DNA of 64,000 nucleotides from Opisthorchis felineus (GCA_004794785.1 SJOL01006491.1:14683-78682); one strand, 5' to 3'; positions 48,487 to 59,939 are shown, numbered from the stretch's first letter. Numbers and translations are program-made. The notes: generated by a model not told the origin, from the sequence alone.

Positions 48487-48604
48487 ATGATACACGGCAG
48501 ATTTTCTATTTCTACATCGGTATGTGAGCGAACGTCAACATGGTACGGGGCATCATTGGGTTACTAGGTATCATTGGCTGCGATGAAAATGGTGAGTCTC
48601 ACAC

Positions 48605-50160
48605 ATATCTACTCATCAAGCTTTTTCACTTCATCGTCAGTATAATAACTGGAAATCCCTTATTGAACTGATTCCATGCGCAATGTTCAGGCGACTTACA
48701 GGATACTTTTCCTTCTGAGGTTTGTGGTTTTAGAGCGGTTTCGAAGCCAAGCTAAAGGATGCATTCAGGTGTAGTGTAACATTGAACTCTAGCCGTATTG
48801 CAAACAAAAACCGGCCATGGTCATGTGTTGGTGTAACTTTGAACAGCAGTACTTAGCAATGAAGCATGAAGAATCGAAGTGTCCACTCTTGATTCGGCCT
48901 CCTTATTACCATTAGGGGTGATTTCTTCTGGTCCATCCGGTACGTGTTTTCTCATCCGGAACGCCCCGTTATCGCTTTGAATAGCACTCAGTTAACCAGT
49001 GCTAAAAGACACCCGCCTTTGGATGCTAGTTAATTAATGATTCCATTGTTACTGCTTATTGATCCACATACCTAAATAGTGGCTAATAATCACTGGTTAG
49101 TCCTCTCACACGAGAGCCACGGTGCCCTTCTCGTGTAGCAAGGATTTGCGAAGGACCACATTCAGCTGCGATGTCCTTATCAGGGGGACATATAAAAGTT
49201 CTGCTAACGATCTATCATATTCTGCTCAATTGACTCACTGGTAATATGAAACCGTCCGACCTGCGAGGTTTGCATTTATGATATTCTGTTTTCACACTTT
49301 GACAGCGAGTCAAGCCAACCACGAGTTTCGAGGCTTGCACGGTCAAAATGAATCAGCTAATGCGCACTGTTCCTCAGCTGACTGAGTTTTCCATTGACCT
49401 TCTAATGGTAACTGCATATTGGAGCGCTTCAAAGTCATGTCTCCAAGGTCTTTTGGAGGAGGTCGCCTAGTCGCATGTTTTATGAGACGACTAATTTCTC
49501 GGCAATAGGGAATATTTTACACAACCTAAGGCTTAGAATAAAGCAGATTTAGGGTTATGAACATCCATAGTGGTTTTCAACTTCCTAACTGCTTATAGCG
49601 TATAAGGTAGCAGCATAAACTATAGCGGAAGGCATGCGACGACTATGGAAAGATAGCAGTCAGCATCCGTGACCATATCTGCACACCACACTAATTAACG
49701 GCATCTTAGTTCTGTGCAAAATGGATTGACAGGCAATCCAATGAAGAGCGAGAATAAAGTGGGAACGATCTGCAGGGTTTAAGATATAGATAGTGGAAAG
49801 GACATCCGCCTGTCGTGCCAAGTTAAGATGTTATTAGCGAGGTTGATCTGGATTGTTCTTCAACACAAACTGAGGAGGGCGATAAGACTACATTTGTCGA
49901 ATGGGTTTCATCGAGCAAAATAATTCAATCACAATTCGCTAACTAAAACCAGACTTTTGACTTCAACTCACAATCTAAACATTTGGAAGTGAAATACTAG
50001 ACTGCGATTTCCCGTAACCTACAGCCTTTCGCGTGTAAATTTCAGAAGATTTCTCGATTTTCAGTAGCACTCATTTATCCACAAGTGCCCTGTGGCTTAT
50101 TGCGGCACTGACTTGGAGGAACACTCCTTGCAAGTGTCCTGGGAAATCTTCGACAGCCCA
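48605..50160. other. Gene-free stretch, nothing recognised
   Basis: No known protein motif and no confident repeat match found by eye, although it lies inside the segment flanked by matches to 61.4-64k. Confidence 0.4.
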
Positions 50161-50167
50161 TGACGGT

Positions 50168-50192
50168 CTTCGCTATTTTTGGGTCTCATCAG
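50168..50192 (-). ncRNA. Hammerhead-like relic
   Basis: Minus strand CTGATGA (50186-50192), 14-nt GACCCAAAAATAGC, then GAAG. Same spacing as the motif at 39882 but helix II cannot form well and GAAA is changed. Confidence 0.35.
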
Positions 50193-50574
50193 GTTGACGC
50201 AGTCTCCGAGTTTCCATAAACTTGCACAAAATTCGAATCAGTGTGGTGCTACTGCAGGTGATAATTTTGCTGGCCAGGCAATATTTCTGGGCAAGTGGAT
50301 CCAATGGCTGCTCGTGGGTGCACACTAAAATTCCGTAAGTGCTTTGGCTTACGCCACAAAGCTACCATTGACAATAAAGGTGTCAACGAGTCGAGGGCCA
50401 GTGTTTTGGCATGTGAACAGTTCCCATGACGCAGGGTGATACTACACATAGAACCTGAGATACAAGTCTCGCGTTTGAGCGGTGGATCAGCGAACCCTAC
50501 ACAGCTCATCTCATCCTGTCGCGTCAGAATTATTCATCCTCGGGATCTGTTACTCAGTAAGCTTAGGTCTTTTC

Positions 50575-50945
50575 TCACTCAGGAGATTTGTTGTGTTGAT
50601 TCATTTTAGGCAGGAAGTTCCCTCTCGTGATGGCCGTATTATTGTCTGAAGCTTTCCCATGTGGTAGACTGCGGTATCTCCTGGTGATTCGGATCTCCCT
50701 CGTAATCAGACCCTTTGTCGTACAATTCTCTCTGAATGGAAAATTTACGTAAAATGCTACGTGCGTGTGACCGGATTCCAAAGGGCTCGAACACGAGCGC
50801 TCCACTTGTTACTAAGAAAATGTAGGTTGGTTCGGGAAGATCTTGTAACAGCTTGGTAGCATCCAAGATGCAAACTGAAATGAAGACGGTTGCAAACTAC
50901 ATTTTCATCGATCATCAAGCACCCTGACAAAGCACTAAACAAGAA
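50575..50945 (-). pseudogene. Remnant of unidentified conserved reading frame Q (copy 2)
   Basis: Minus strand reads VCNRLHFSLHLGCYQAVTRS, RTNLHFLSNKWSARV, then after a frame change FGIRSHARSILRKFSIQREL, YDKGSDYEGDPNHQEIPQST. It aligns with 61883-62270 (+) and more weakly with 3530-3780 (+). Protein family not recognised. With the neighbouring block at 51005-51110 and the zinc-finger exon it keeps the same order as in 61.4-64k, as part of an inverted duplication. Confidence 0.5.
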
Positions 50946-51004
50946 TGGAAAACTAGAAACCTGATCTCACTTCATTTGTCCTGGTGGTTATGTGACATTT
51001 GAAA

Positions 51005-51110
51005 TCATACAGAAGCGAATGTAGGTCGAAGTTGTTCACTAACATTTCCGTCCTTGCAGGTGGAACGTGAGCGATGGTAGCCACGGTGACGGCCAAAACA
51101 AACTTGATTG
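51005..51110 (+). repeat. Conserved 3' splice-site-like block, copy 1
   Basis: TTGTTCACTAACATTTCCGTCCTTGCAG followed by GTG (AG at 51058-51059) has a branch-like CTAAC, a pyrimidine tract and AG. The same block on the minus strand near 61465-61500 reads TTCACTAACATTTCTCTCCTCGCAG. Both copies then share GATGGT.GCC and TTGATAGAT. This may be the start of a duplicated exon, but no frame is convincing. Confidence 0.4.
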
Positions 51111-53475
51111 ATAGATGAAAGTGATCGGGCCATCCAACGTTTCGATATTTGTCCAGCCACTTCACTCCTTATGGAGTTGATAATCCCAGACCCTAGAGAA
51201 GGTAACTTTTGCTTTGATGAGTAAAAATATGGGTCCAAAGCATTGAATGAAGCTGATGATATAGAAGGGCATCGATTCGGGCAAAAGTCATGCACTGGCA
51301 GTGCAATACGGTTCCTTGTGACAAGCTAGGTTAACAAGGGCATATGAGTATCGGGTGCTGACGCTTTGCAACGCGTCCCGCTAACGACATCATACCCCAC
51401 AGTATTTCATAGCTCCACAACAATGTGCCTGATCAATAGCGTCATCGAAATTCCAGGCTTGACCTTAGACTTGTCAGTGATATTTTGTCACGTAATGCAA
51501 ATGGAGTGCCGTTCAAAGCCGTAGACGGGACTGATATGTTGCTTTTGAAGGGATTTTGTTCGGGTTTGTACGAAAGCAGATATCCAGTTAATAAAAAACC
51601 GAGACCTGTAGCTGATGATGCGCTTCGGATAGACCGTTCACCAAACTCACTATATTTTCATAGCTGAACCTTACAGAGACCAGGCATATCACGTGAGAAC
51701 TCTCATTAGACGGTCTAGCCTACGGATTTTTCTCAATCCCCGTCATCCTCTTAGCTTCCACGATAATTAATGAGTGATTTTCTAATTGAGTGTGGTTGAG
51801 TAAATGGTACAAACCCTGGAGATGGAGAAAGTTCCCGTGATTTTTGATGTCACGTCGATGTATTGCGGCAGTTGATCTGAAAGTGGCTAAGTGTTAGTCA
51901 TGGGCAGGCCAAAACATGGAAAGAACAAGCAATTTAATCGATAATATAACTAGGGGGCTACTTCAATTGACTGCATTCTCTGTCATTTCGTTTCATGCAA
52001 TCAAACGCGAAACCATCAACGATTTCTATGAGTCCCCCATTGAATGTGATTCCAGCGTATCGTTCAGCGTGGAGATGAAGTTCACATCAGTCAAGCCACA
52101 TGACACGCTGCATGACGTGAGGGTTTGCAAATTAAAAGTACTTGTTTTCCGATGAACGAAAGGCCTAGGTGTCCCCATGATCTGTTCATCAGCCCATTCT
52201 AAAGTCGTGTAGTCCAATACATTTGCATCAGTGCAAGGTTGTTTGCAGTGCAGGCTGTTTACAGTAACAACCAACCGAACAGCAGCAAAGACTGAGATCA
52301 CAAACACATTTTGAAAAACGGATAACCACCGAGTTTGATTAGGTAACAACCTAGATGGGTATCCATTCTGGTAACAAACCACAGTAAGAAATGATGTGGC
52401 ACGACAATTGTTACGTACAAAACGGAAATATGGCATTTTTGATCTAGGGATGAGGTAACGTTACGACCAATGTTGATACAACTGAACGAGAGCCTCTGTG
52501 ATAGAACGATCAGAGATGGTTTGAGCAAAGCGAATGCAATTTAAGTTTGTCTATAGCAAACAATTAACCAACAAGCAGAAGTGATGGGTACAGAGGGAGG
52601 ATAAACAAACCGCCATGAAGTCCAGGTGAAAATCAGACGTTGTCCAAAGATTTGATGATGGCGAACGACCTCACAGTAGAGACCTGTGATCGAACCGACA
52701 CAGATGTTCAAGAATATACTTTGCGAGCATGTAAAGTTCAGTTTCAGATGTACCGCGCTGCGACTTTATCTTTTCTCGAGAGCGGTTTGGATGAGAAAAG
52801 GAAGCACACTGCGGCTATAATCCCAATCACCTCAGCACCAAAGTATTCACACGGACCAACAAAAAATCACAACCGACGCTCACGCGGAATGTTCGGCAGA
52901 TGTGTTGTGACTCGGGAGATACAGGTCACAAGACACGTCCGAGTTCCTTCAACAGCCTCCAACTAGTCCGCGATTTCCAGCACTTGCTTACCCACAATAA
53001 AAAACAAAATATCTTTTCCGACACACATCGCAAGCTCAGTACGATAATCTGCTCACGGAAACAGGACTGAATTATTCCGAATTAGCACTACACTAGGAGT
53101 AATTTACCTTCAAAGGAGTTGCAGAAGGAAAATAGGACAATAAGCATTTTTTTATTGCGGACGACTAAATTGGTTTACTCAAGTACAATGTGGGAATTCT
53201 AGGTGGTTCCGAATAAATGCACAGTACTAACCGGGCCAGAAATAAGTTTGTATCACATTTTGACACACTCATGTTCCGCAATGCTACACGGGAAGATCAG
53301 AATGCGTTTTGGATAGTTGCGCTAGTTGCAGAATTACATTCGCACCATTGTCATCTATACAGTTCTCATATTTTCCCGACTCAATTTGTCTGATTAGTCC
53401 ATACTTAGAATTGGAGGCACATATGTCGAGCTTCGTTCTCGCTAGAATTCGCATCGCCTTCATCGCATATGCTTA

Positions 53476-53543
53476 ACCGTGCCACTATTTGAACTCCAGA
53501 TATATGGCGTTTGAGGCAGGCGAATTACCATCACTGCACCATA
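53476..53543 (-). mobile_element. tRNA-like SINE head, second family (right arm)
   Basis: Mirror image of 40498-40565. Confidence 0.45.
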
Positions 53544-54134
53544 TTGTGACGTCTGAACCGGTGAACATGTTCATGCTAGAGCAGTGTGATCACTTTGGCT
53601 GTTTAACCCAAACGTGCGTGGTGCTGAATGGATAAAAGGGGGATAAATTTCGCGGCTTCGACAGAACTCTGGTCAACAACCAAGAGTCGTGTACACAAGG
53701 AACAACCTGGACCCTTTAATGTTATCCACCTAACCAAAACGACAGTAAAAATATTTCGTCGGAATGTGATTTACTATTGTTAAAACCCACCATGATAAAT
53801 TATCGATTTGGATACAGTCTGTACCCCTAGGGGGTAACCAATAAACACATGTATGTGGCTTCCCTAATTGGCAGCAAAAGCGGCGGCTGCTGCTCACTAG
53901 AACAAATTCCGTCGATTGGTAAATTAGTGCACCAGAACTGCGTTGATGTTGTTTTTGTTGTTTACGAGAATACATTGAAAGGATGGAACAGAAACGCGAC
54001 TCAGTGTGGTGATAACGGGGATTGAGCTGAATCCCTACTGAAACTCTCTTCAATCATATTATCCAGTAGAATGTGCTTTACAAAGTTTCGTCTGACACAA
54101 GTTTGCTGAGAACCAGTCAGCATCGCAAGATCGG

Positions 54135-54159
54135 TTTCGATCTTTTTGGGTCTCATCAG
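54135..54159 (-). ncRNA. Hammerhead-like motif (right arm)
   Basis: Mirror image of 39882-39906: CTGATGA, 14 nt, GAAA. Confidence 0.4.
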
Positions 54160-55490
54160 GCGGCTTAAGTCTCCGAGATTCCGTCGGGCTTATTATTTTC
54201 TGAACACGAACTGAACGCGCGCGGTTGGAAATTAACAAAGAAAGCACTCACGAAGAACGTCCCAAATGGTTTCAATTAGGAATGTGGTAATCCCTGTCGA
54301 GTTGCAGCGTCCGCTCATCGTAAGATCCAATGGTATTACAATTAACTCGAATGTTGTTCACAAATACTTATACACCGTAGCCGATGCATTGCAACTGTGA
54401 CTTTCTTGATCACATCTGCTATGTAAAAAGCCTTTCTCATAAATACCACCTGTCGTCAGAATTGATCAACCTTAAGAAACACCCAGGTTGGCCGATGAGG
54501 CCTTTTCATTAGTACACTTCGTCCCAAAATAAATCAACTGGTAGGAGCGATCGCCTTGGTTCGACCGTTTAAAGACAGGGCAACCAGCACGAGCTAATGC
54601 GTGTGATGTAAATATTCTTCCCTCGTTCTGTCGCGTCACGTCTACATACCTCGCCATTCGGCAATCAACCTTGTGTGACGGTGAACGGGCAGTTATTGTG
54701 GCCTTTACAAGCTTCCCGGTAACTGGATACCTTGAGAAATTATCCAAGGTTTGGCGTGGAAGCGTGCTTGGATGTCACACACGTGCAATGTGTGCAACCT
54801 TGAGGTGAGTGTAAAAGACGCGTGGATTAATTTATTGTTACGGACGCACGAAATATTGGGTTCACTGCGTGCTGATAATGTGATAATGGGTTGTAAACGG
54901 TGCCAATCTCACACTCAGAACACGTCGCTGCCACCAGGGTCATAAAACACTCGATAATTATTGGACAACGAAAGCCAAATACTTGAAACCAGCAAGGATG
55001 CTGCGAGAATTAAACAAGCAAACAAACAGGTTCCGTGACTATGTCCACACACCCAAGGCATTTGGTTGCCCTTGTAAACTTTCACACATAAGCCCAAGTT
55101 CTCATTGGAGAACCACTGGTAAGGATTCTTGTACTCTCCGAATCGATGTCGCCATGTTGTACCAATGGGCAAACTGGCACCTCGACCCACTCTTGACGGC
55201 ATTTTTAGGCGTTTCCCACAGGAGGTATGAAGCTTATGGGATGGGAATTTGTAGGGACATGTAAGTCCCCACTTTCCGGAAATGGATTTAGCTACGGTCT
55301 CCTAGTCGTCAGGGGAAACGTTTGGTCAATATGAAGGGAAAGCTTGCCTAGACCCGGAGCACAGGTGTATAATCCTGGTTCGAATACCCAGAAACCCTCA
55401 GTAATCTGGGAGTATGAATGGATCGGAAGCCATGCATCAGAATATACCTATTCATATCAGACCGTAACTGACTGTCTTCAGCAGATTATC

Positions 55491-55770
55491 GCGTGTCTAT
55501 AATGACCTTCCCCTACTGCCGCACAAGCACGCGTCCGTTCTCGCGCAGTTTTGCCAGGGCCACAGTAAAACACAAACATGCGTTACTTACACAACAGAGA
55601 TGGCGGTCACTTCCGCCGGTATATGTATATGTCCTGAGTGGTAGGAACCTTGCCGAATTCATCGGCCGCAAACTGCCTCACTTCACACGATGGTGTTCCT
55701 TACTTCAGCAGGGCCCTGCGGGTGCTCAACCCCTATTCATTTAGCCGTCTATTTACCGGAAGCTGATCGT
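55491..55770 (-). pseudogene. ZSWIM-like pseudogene fragment cut by the right arm
   Basis: Minus strand aligns with 36240-36485 of the larger pseudogene: CACC.GCAGG.CC.TGCTGAAGTA, TTTG.GGCC.ATGAATTCG, GAAGTG.C.GCCATCTCTGTTG and GACGCGTGCTTGTG. It contains stops. The similarity stops where the inverted-repeat arm begins, so the arm edge is a breakpoint inside this old pseudogene. Confidence 0.7.
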
Positions 55771-55799
55771 ACAAAAGCTTAGAATCCCTAAAGTTGTGT

Positions 55800-56200
55800 T
55801 CAAGGTAATAGGAAATGACCTAGAGGTGGTTCCCCCTTCCTCCATAGGTGTTTCAATTTAGCAAACTTGAACCGAACCTCAGATAGTCGTGGAATGACGT
55901 TATTTCAACATTACAATCGAAACTTATATGATGTCAAAAATTTCTCAAACGCTGCACAACTTATAATGCCCTTCCTTGGAATGTAAGTGGCATGTTCAAT
56001 GGCTGTATGTCCAGAAGTATGTCCTCGAACTCTGCGGGTGCAAAGCGCATGCCCAAGTGCCTGGCAACTTTGTTCATTTCATCCAACAATACCTGCGCCA
56101 TCTTCGCCTCGTGGACGATGACGATATCGGCTGCATATTCAAGATCGACAAGGTTTTCGCCAGGGGCTATATGAATACCAGGATCTTGCAGACCTTCCTG
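55800..56200 (-). pseudogene. RTE-type LINE reverse transcriptase fragment (motif C region)
   Basis: Minus strand reads LVDLEYAADIVIVHEAKMAQ, VLLDEMNKVARHLGMRFAPA, then EFEDILLDIQPLNMPLT. Motif C is YAAD instead of YADD, so one catalytic aspartate is gone. This is otherwise the cleanest of the three RTE motif C regions in the window. It is followed by family C sequence just like the copies at 1-370 and 24707-25440. Confidence 0.83.
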
Positions 56201-57130
56201 CGATCATCCCATTATCTCATCCATCAAAGTATATACATACAAGTATATTTTTAACATAGTGCATTGAGAAAGGCTTCCATTTATAATCTCCTTTCGCGGT
56301 ATTGTTTCTGCAGCCAGCACATGTGTGATGGTGCTTCTGTACACAGTCAGAGTCGCTCGCAGCCGGTCGTGAGAACTAAGGCAATGTGGATAGGTTCATC
56401 ATCTAAAATTTCACCTTTCATGTTCTAATTCTGTCCACAAGCTGCACGTAACTGGTTAAAAAATAACTTTTAAATGCAAACGCACTGCATTTTTCGCAGT
56501 ACTATTCAAAAGGTTATTAGAATTTTATTTACAAAGTGAACAACACATTTGGCACCCAACTGTGAAGATATTTTAAGTTGTAACTGTGACAAAAGTTGCA
56601 ACTTCAAATTCTCTAGTATTTTATCCCTGAGATCTCAAATGAAAGGGTTGCTCGAATGTAGTACTCAGACCATCTATATCGATTCTGGTGGAGTACACAA
56701 TTTGCACACAACTTCCCTATTCATACCGGTAAGTTTTTTTTAACAATAAATCCACGCCATGCAACATTCTAGATGGTTTCTCACGTGCGCTCGAGTGTCT
56801 GACAGTACAGGAGTTTTACACCCTCATTTTATTATCATTGGAATGGAGTCAGTATCACCCAAACTAGAACTACGATATCAGTAACATGTGTCACATATGA
56901 TGTATATATTTATGTCCCTCCTGAGAATCCAGCATGAACCCATGTATTTGATGCGCGGGATACTACTTGTGAACAAATTGGTAAAATTCTTGACACTTGC
57001 ACCATTATTTTTCAAGGATGCTTTTATATATTCCTCATTACACTAGTTACGTTTTAAATACATTATTAGAAGTGGTGATGGACACTATAGGCTAAGTGTG
57101 GATAAGCTGAAAATCTCAGTTGCGTTTTTG
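56200..57130. repeat. Family C repeat joined to RTE fragment, copy 3
   Basis: Matches 371-1360 up to about 56690 (TTTCACCTTTCATG near 56409, CAAACGCACTGCATTTTTCGC near 56478) and 12425-12960 from about 56690 (ATACCGGTAAGTTT, GATGCGCGGGATA, AAGTGTGGATAAGCTGAA). So family C and the 12.4k repeat are parts of one longer unit. No gene. Confidence 0.6.
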
Positions 57131-57204
57131 ATGTTAGGTTTGCGTTCTCGTTAGCGCAACTTGGTCTATTTGTTTAATCGTGTCCTCTGAATGGTAGCGA
57201 TCGC

Positions 57205-57555
57205 CTAATGGTGGAGGCTTAACTTCGATGGATTATTGCAGATTTTCCGGATCGTATAGCCAGCTTTGGAAAGCTCTACCGCTTTAGAAACAAACGTTTT
57301 TGTACCACAGGTAATCACATGCCTACGTGGTGCCACAGTGCGATGGAATCCAAAATTGTCTTTCGCTGGCAGGGCAGATGGCTCCCGCAGGACGCCCGAA
57401 ATAGTCATTGTTGGGAAAAGTGCCTCTCGTACTGTGTCGAATTGAAGCCAAAGTTGTTGGGAAACCAGTAGAGTGCTGTTAATTGTAGAGATTCTGGGGC
57501 AGAGACTACTCCAATTTGATATTTTGAATATCGTGCCAACTGAAACATGAGGCAA
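57205..57555 (-). CDS. Hypothetical open frame, 116 codons
   Basis: An uninterrupted frame (MPHVSVGTIF... to ...ELSKAGYTIRKICNN) with no relative in the window and no recognised domain. The LSKAGYTIRKI end recalls the start of transposase helix-turn-helix segments, but it is at the wrong end of the frame. It could be chance or an exon. Confidence 0.15.
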   Translation of the reverse strand: MPHVSVGTIFKISNWSSLCPRISTINSTLLVSQQLWLQFDTVREALFPTMTISGVLREPSALPAKDNFGFHRTVAPRRHVITCGTKTFVSKAVELSKAGYTIRKICNNPSKLSLHH

Positions 57556-58159
57556 AGATTTTGCAGCATATTCCGTCGAAGCAAATCACAAGCGAAGAAT
57601 TAAGCCTGGATTCATTTGAGTCTCTTGTTAGCACAAATTTTGTGGTAAAATAAGATTATTTCACCGCTTGCGTAATTTGATGTCCAATTAGGAAATAAGG
57701 CTGATGAAAATTTGGGGGCCATGCCTGCCTGATGAGACAGGATATGGGCGAAACGGGTGGTGAGATTTCGACCAGTTTCCATCAACCTACTAAGAAGTGT
57801 TATGCAAAGAGTAAATGTGACTGCTTTCATTGCAGAACGGCGTCGAAATACTTTGCACAGCGCTTTTTCAATCAGACGCATCTTCCCTTTCTCGTTTTTT
57901 CTTAAATTTGGATCCTTATGAAAGGATGTTATTTCAACTTATTAATTTGCTCAGGTTTATTCACCAAGACAGTTTTCTGCTTCGGGTAGCTGGCCATATA
58001 AATTCAAGCTCGAGATGACCATTCTTGCGACTAGGACGACAAAATGTGAGGCCTAGAGATAAGGCCTCCAAATAAATTTTGCTCATCTCTCTGGACTGAT
58101 CAAAAAGTTCGTTAAAGGTGTCGCGGTACTGTGGTTGCTGAGTTTCTCCTCTCTGGCAT
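57556..58159. other. Unassigned stretch with a hammerhead-like motif
   Basis: No gene recognised. Holds the plus-strand hammerhead-like motif at 57729-57754. Confidence 0.35.
57729..57754 (+). ncRNA. Hammerhead-like motif with GAAAC kept
   Basis: CTGATGA (57729-57735), 14-nt segment GACAGGATATGGGC, GAAAC (57750-57754). The core boxes are intact and spaced as in the two good ribozymes, but helix II pairs poorly and no helix I/III partner is obvious. Confidence 0.4.
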
Positions 58160-58990
58160 AAGTCAGGTTAGCGATAATTGTGTCGAGTATACTAATTGAA
58201 GTCTACGAGACCGGATATCGTCAGCGCTTTCAACGTGCCTCTGTTTTGGTGCCTGTTTTTTTCTTTTTGTGCCCCAGTGGTTCACGATTGCCTCGCAGAT
58301 CCAATAGGGCTTTTGAAGCCGCTTCCGTTCGGTGAACTGATTGAAGAGGAGCTGCTTTTTCCTGGCTTCCACAAATTCTGCGATTTTTCTCAAGCTTGTG
58401 CCTCCAGAATAAAGTAAGCTGCACAGATAACGGCGGAAATTAATTTGCACGTATACTGCGGAGTTCTCGCAAAATCGGTTCGCTTTGTGCAACAGGAGAA
58501 TATAGCTGGAAACATGTGGTCAAAACAGTCCCTCTCACTGCTGAGCAGTCCCTCTCACTGCTGAGGGGCAATGAACTAGTGCATTGCTAGTGGACACAGT
58601 AGGCATGATTTTCGGTACTGGCGATTTTTCCCCGTTTTCGTGATCTGGAAACTGGATCCCAAACGCCAAGGAATTGCTGCCAATTTTGTAACATCTAGTC
58701 CACTACCCTCACAATAACCAATATTATTGGGCTCGATCCTAATGACACCAGTATTTACGTGAGAGTTTGTTACTTGTCCACTCAGAGTATGTTGCACGAC
58801 ATTCTCCGCATCGTTTGTTACACCCAAGTAATTCATTGCCTAGCCTGTTCTTTTTAGGCGTCGCACCCGAGCACCCAGACGTGGCCTGTTTAGTGCTGCG
58901 CCATTTGATTCTGCCACATGTTTGGCTTGTGACGCAGACGCATCAAGCAGAACTTCCAAGTTTATACAGCATCAAATTGAGCACATCAGG
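58160..58990. repeat. Repeat shared with 13831-14775, copy 2
   Basis: Same orientation as the 13.8k copy, with GTCAGCGCTTTCAACGTGC near 58219, TTTTTCCCCGTTTTCG near 58624 and CATTCTCCGCATCGTTTGTT near 58800. No gene. Confidence 0.6.
58526..58565. repeat. Perfect 20-bp tandem duplication
   Basis: CAGTCCCTCTCACTGCTGAG occurs twice in a row (58526-58545, 58546-58565). The 14.2k copy of the repeat has only one. Confidence 0.95.
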
Positions 58991-58999
58991 TTCTGGCTG

Positions 59000-59600
59000 A
59001 GTACAATTCTTTCAAAATGTATGATCGCACCATTTACGTTAAACTCACCCGGTTGTGCGGCCACCACTCCCATTGCAGTGCTGAACTCACTTTAATATGA
59101 ACCTGTAAAACCTCAAAGCTCAATGTGGCGTTGGCCGAGTCTCGGTTGCTAGATCTTCGCTTGTAAATGTTTGCCATTAAATGCAACAGCTACGCCTAAA
59201 ATTCTACCTGATTCTAGAAAAACTCAAAATTGCTGGTTGGACAAACATGTTGTGTGAGTTTTGTCGATTCCAGAAAACTCTTGTGTTCACTAAAGGGGGA
59301 TTCCACCATATTTTCTCCCTTGTGCTTATGTGACCGGAGCCAAATGCGACCGTCTACTTCTGCTAAATCGGGTGAGGGGATTGTGCCCGAAAGAATCCAC
59401 CATTTTGGAATGAAGACTTCTCAAAACACGCAATCTAGGTTTTGGAAGGATTCGTGCCAATCAGTACAAGTTGTGCCGACATATGTTGCATCCTAATTTC
59501 CGGTTAACCCTGAAACCAGCAGCAATTATTTCCATTCAATTACACGGCGTATCGTTGCAAGACCATGTTAAGGGCCACTGTTACATGCCATGATAGAAGA
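59000..59600. other. Gene-free stretch, nothing recognised
   Basis: Short open frames only; no motif or repeat match seen. Confidence 0.4.
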
Positions 59601-59605
59601 AATAA

Positions 59606-59697
59606 TGGAAATGATATGCTGCTGGTGATGATGTTGATGGTAAAGATGATGCTGTTAATGTTAATGGCGACGATGATGATGGTGATGTTGATAATGA
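59606..59697. repeat. Imperfect GAT/GTT trinucleotide repeat
   Basis: About 90 bp made mostly of GATGAT, GTTGAT, GATGGT and AATGTT units, with the cleanest run GACGATGATGATGGTGATG near 59668. Confidence 0.85.
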
Positions 59698-59939
59698 AAG
59701 AGAATTGAAACAGGCGATGCACTTTCCGCGTAACGCTAGGAGCTGCATAAGGTTTATGGCCATACGATTTCAACAAGTCTTCATAGCATCCCTCAGTAAC
59801 GAAGAGTTGGCAGATATTGGTCCTCAAGCACCTGAGGGGTGTTGTCTTAAAAACCACAACCCCAGGGTTACCATAACAGAGATCATTTTGTTTTCAGACT
59901 CATTTGCTTACGTCGACCTTAAAATTTAGGAGGTTTACA

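Larger units (their letters stand above)
51372..55490 (-). repeat. Right arm of near-identical inverted repeat (family A, copy A4)
   Basis: 4119 bp, the reverse complement of 38572-42669 with a few mismatches and one 21-bp difference (55461-55481 region) flanked by CTG, as expected of a short deletion at a 3-bp repeat in the left arm. Its inner end (51372) cuts off family A before the hammerhead, and its outer end (55490) abuts a broken ZSWIM-like fragment, so this arm looks like the inserted copy. Confidence 0.93.

Noticed and set aside
38572..55490. Inverted repeat as a simple hairpin-read artefact
   Set aside because: An adapter-failure palindrome would have adjacent arms and matching flanks; here the arms are 8.7 kb apart, flanks differ and there is an indel. 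Misassembly of another kind cannot be ruled out without reads.
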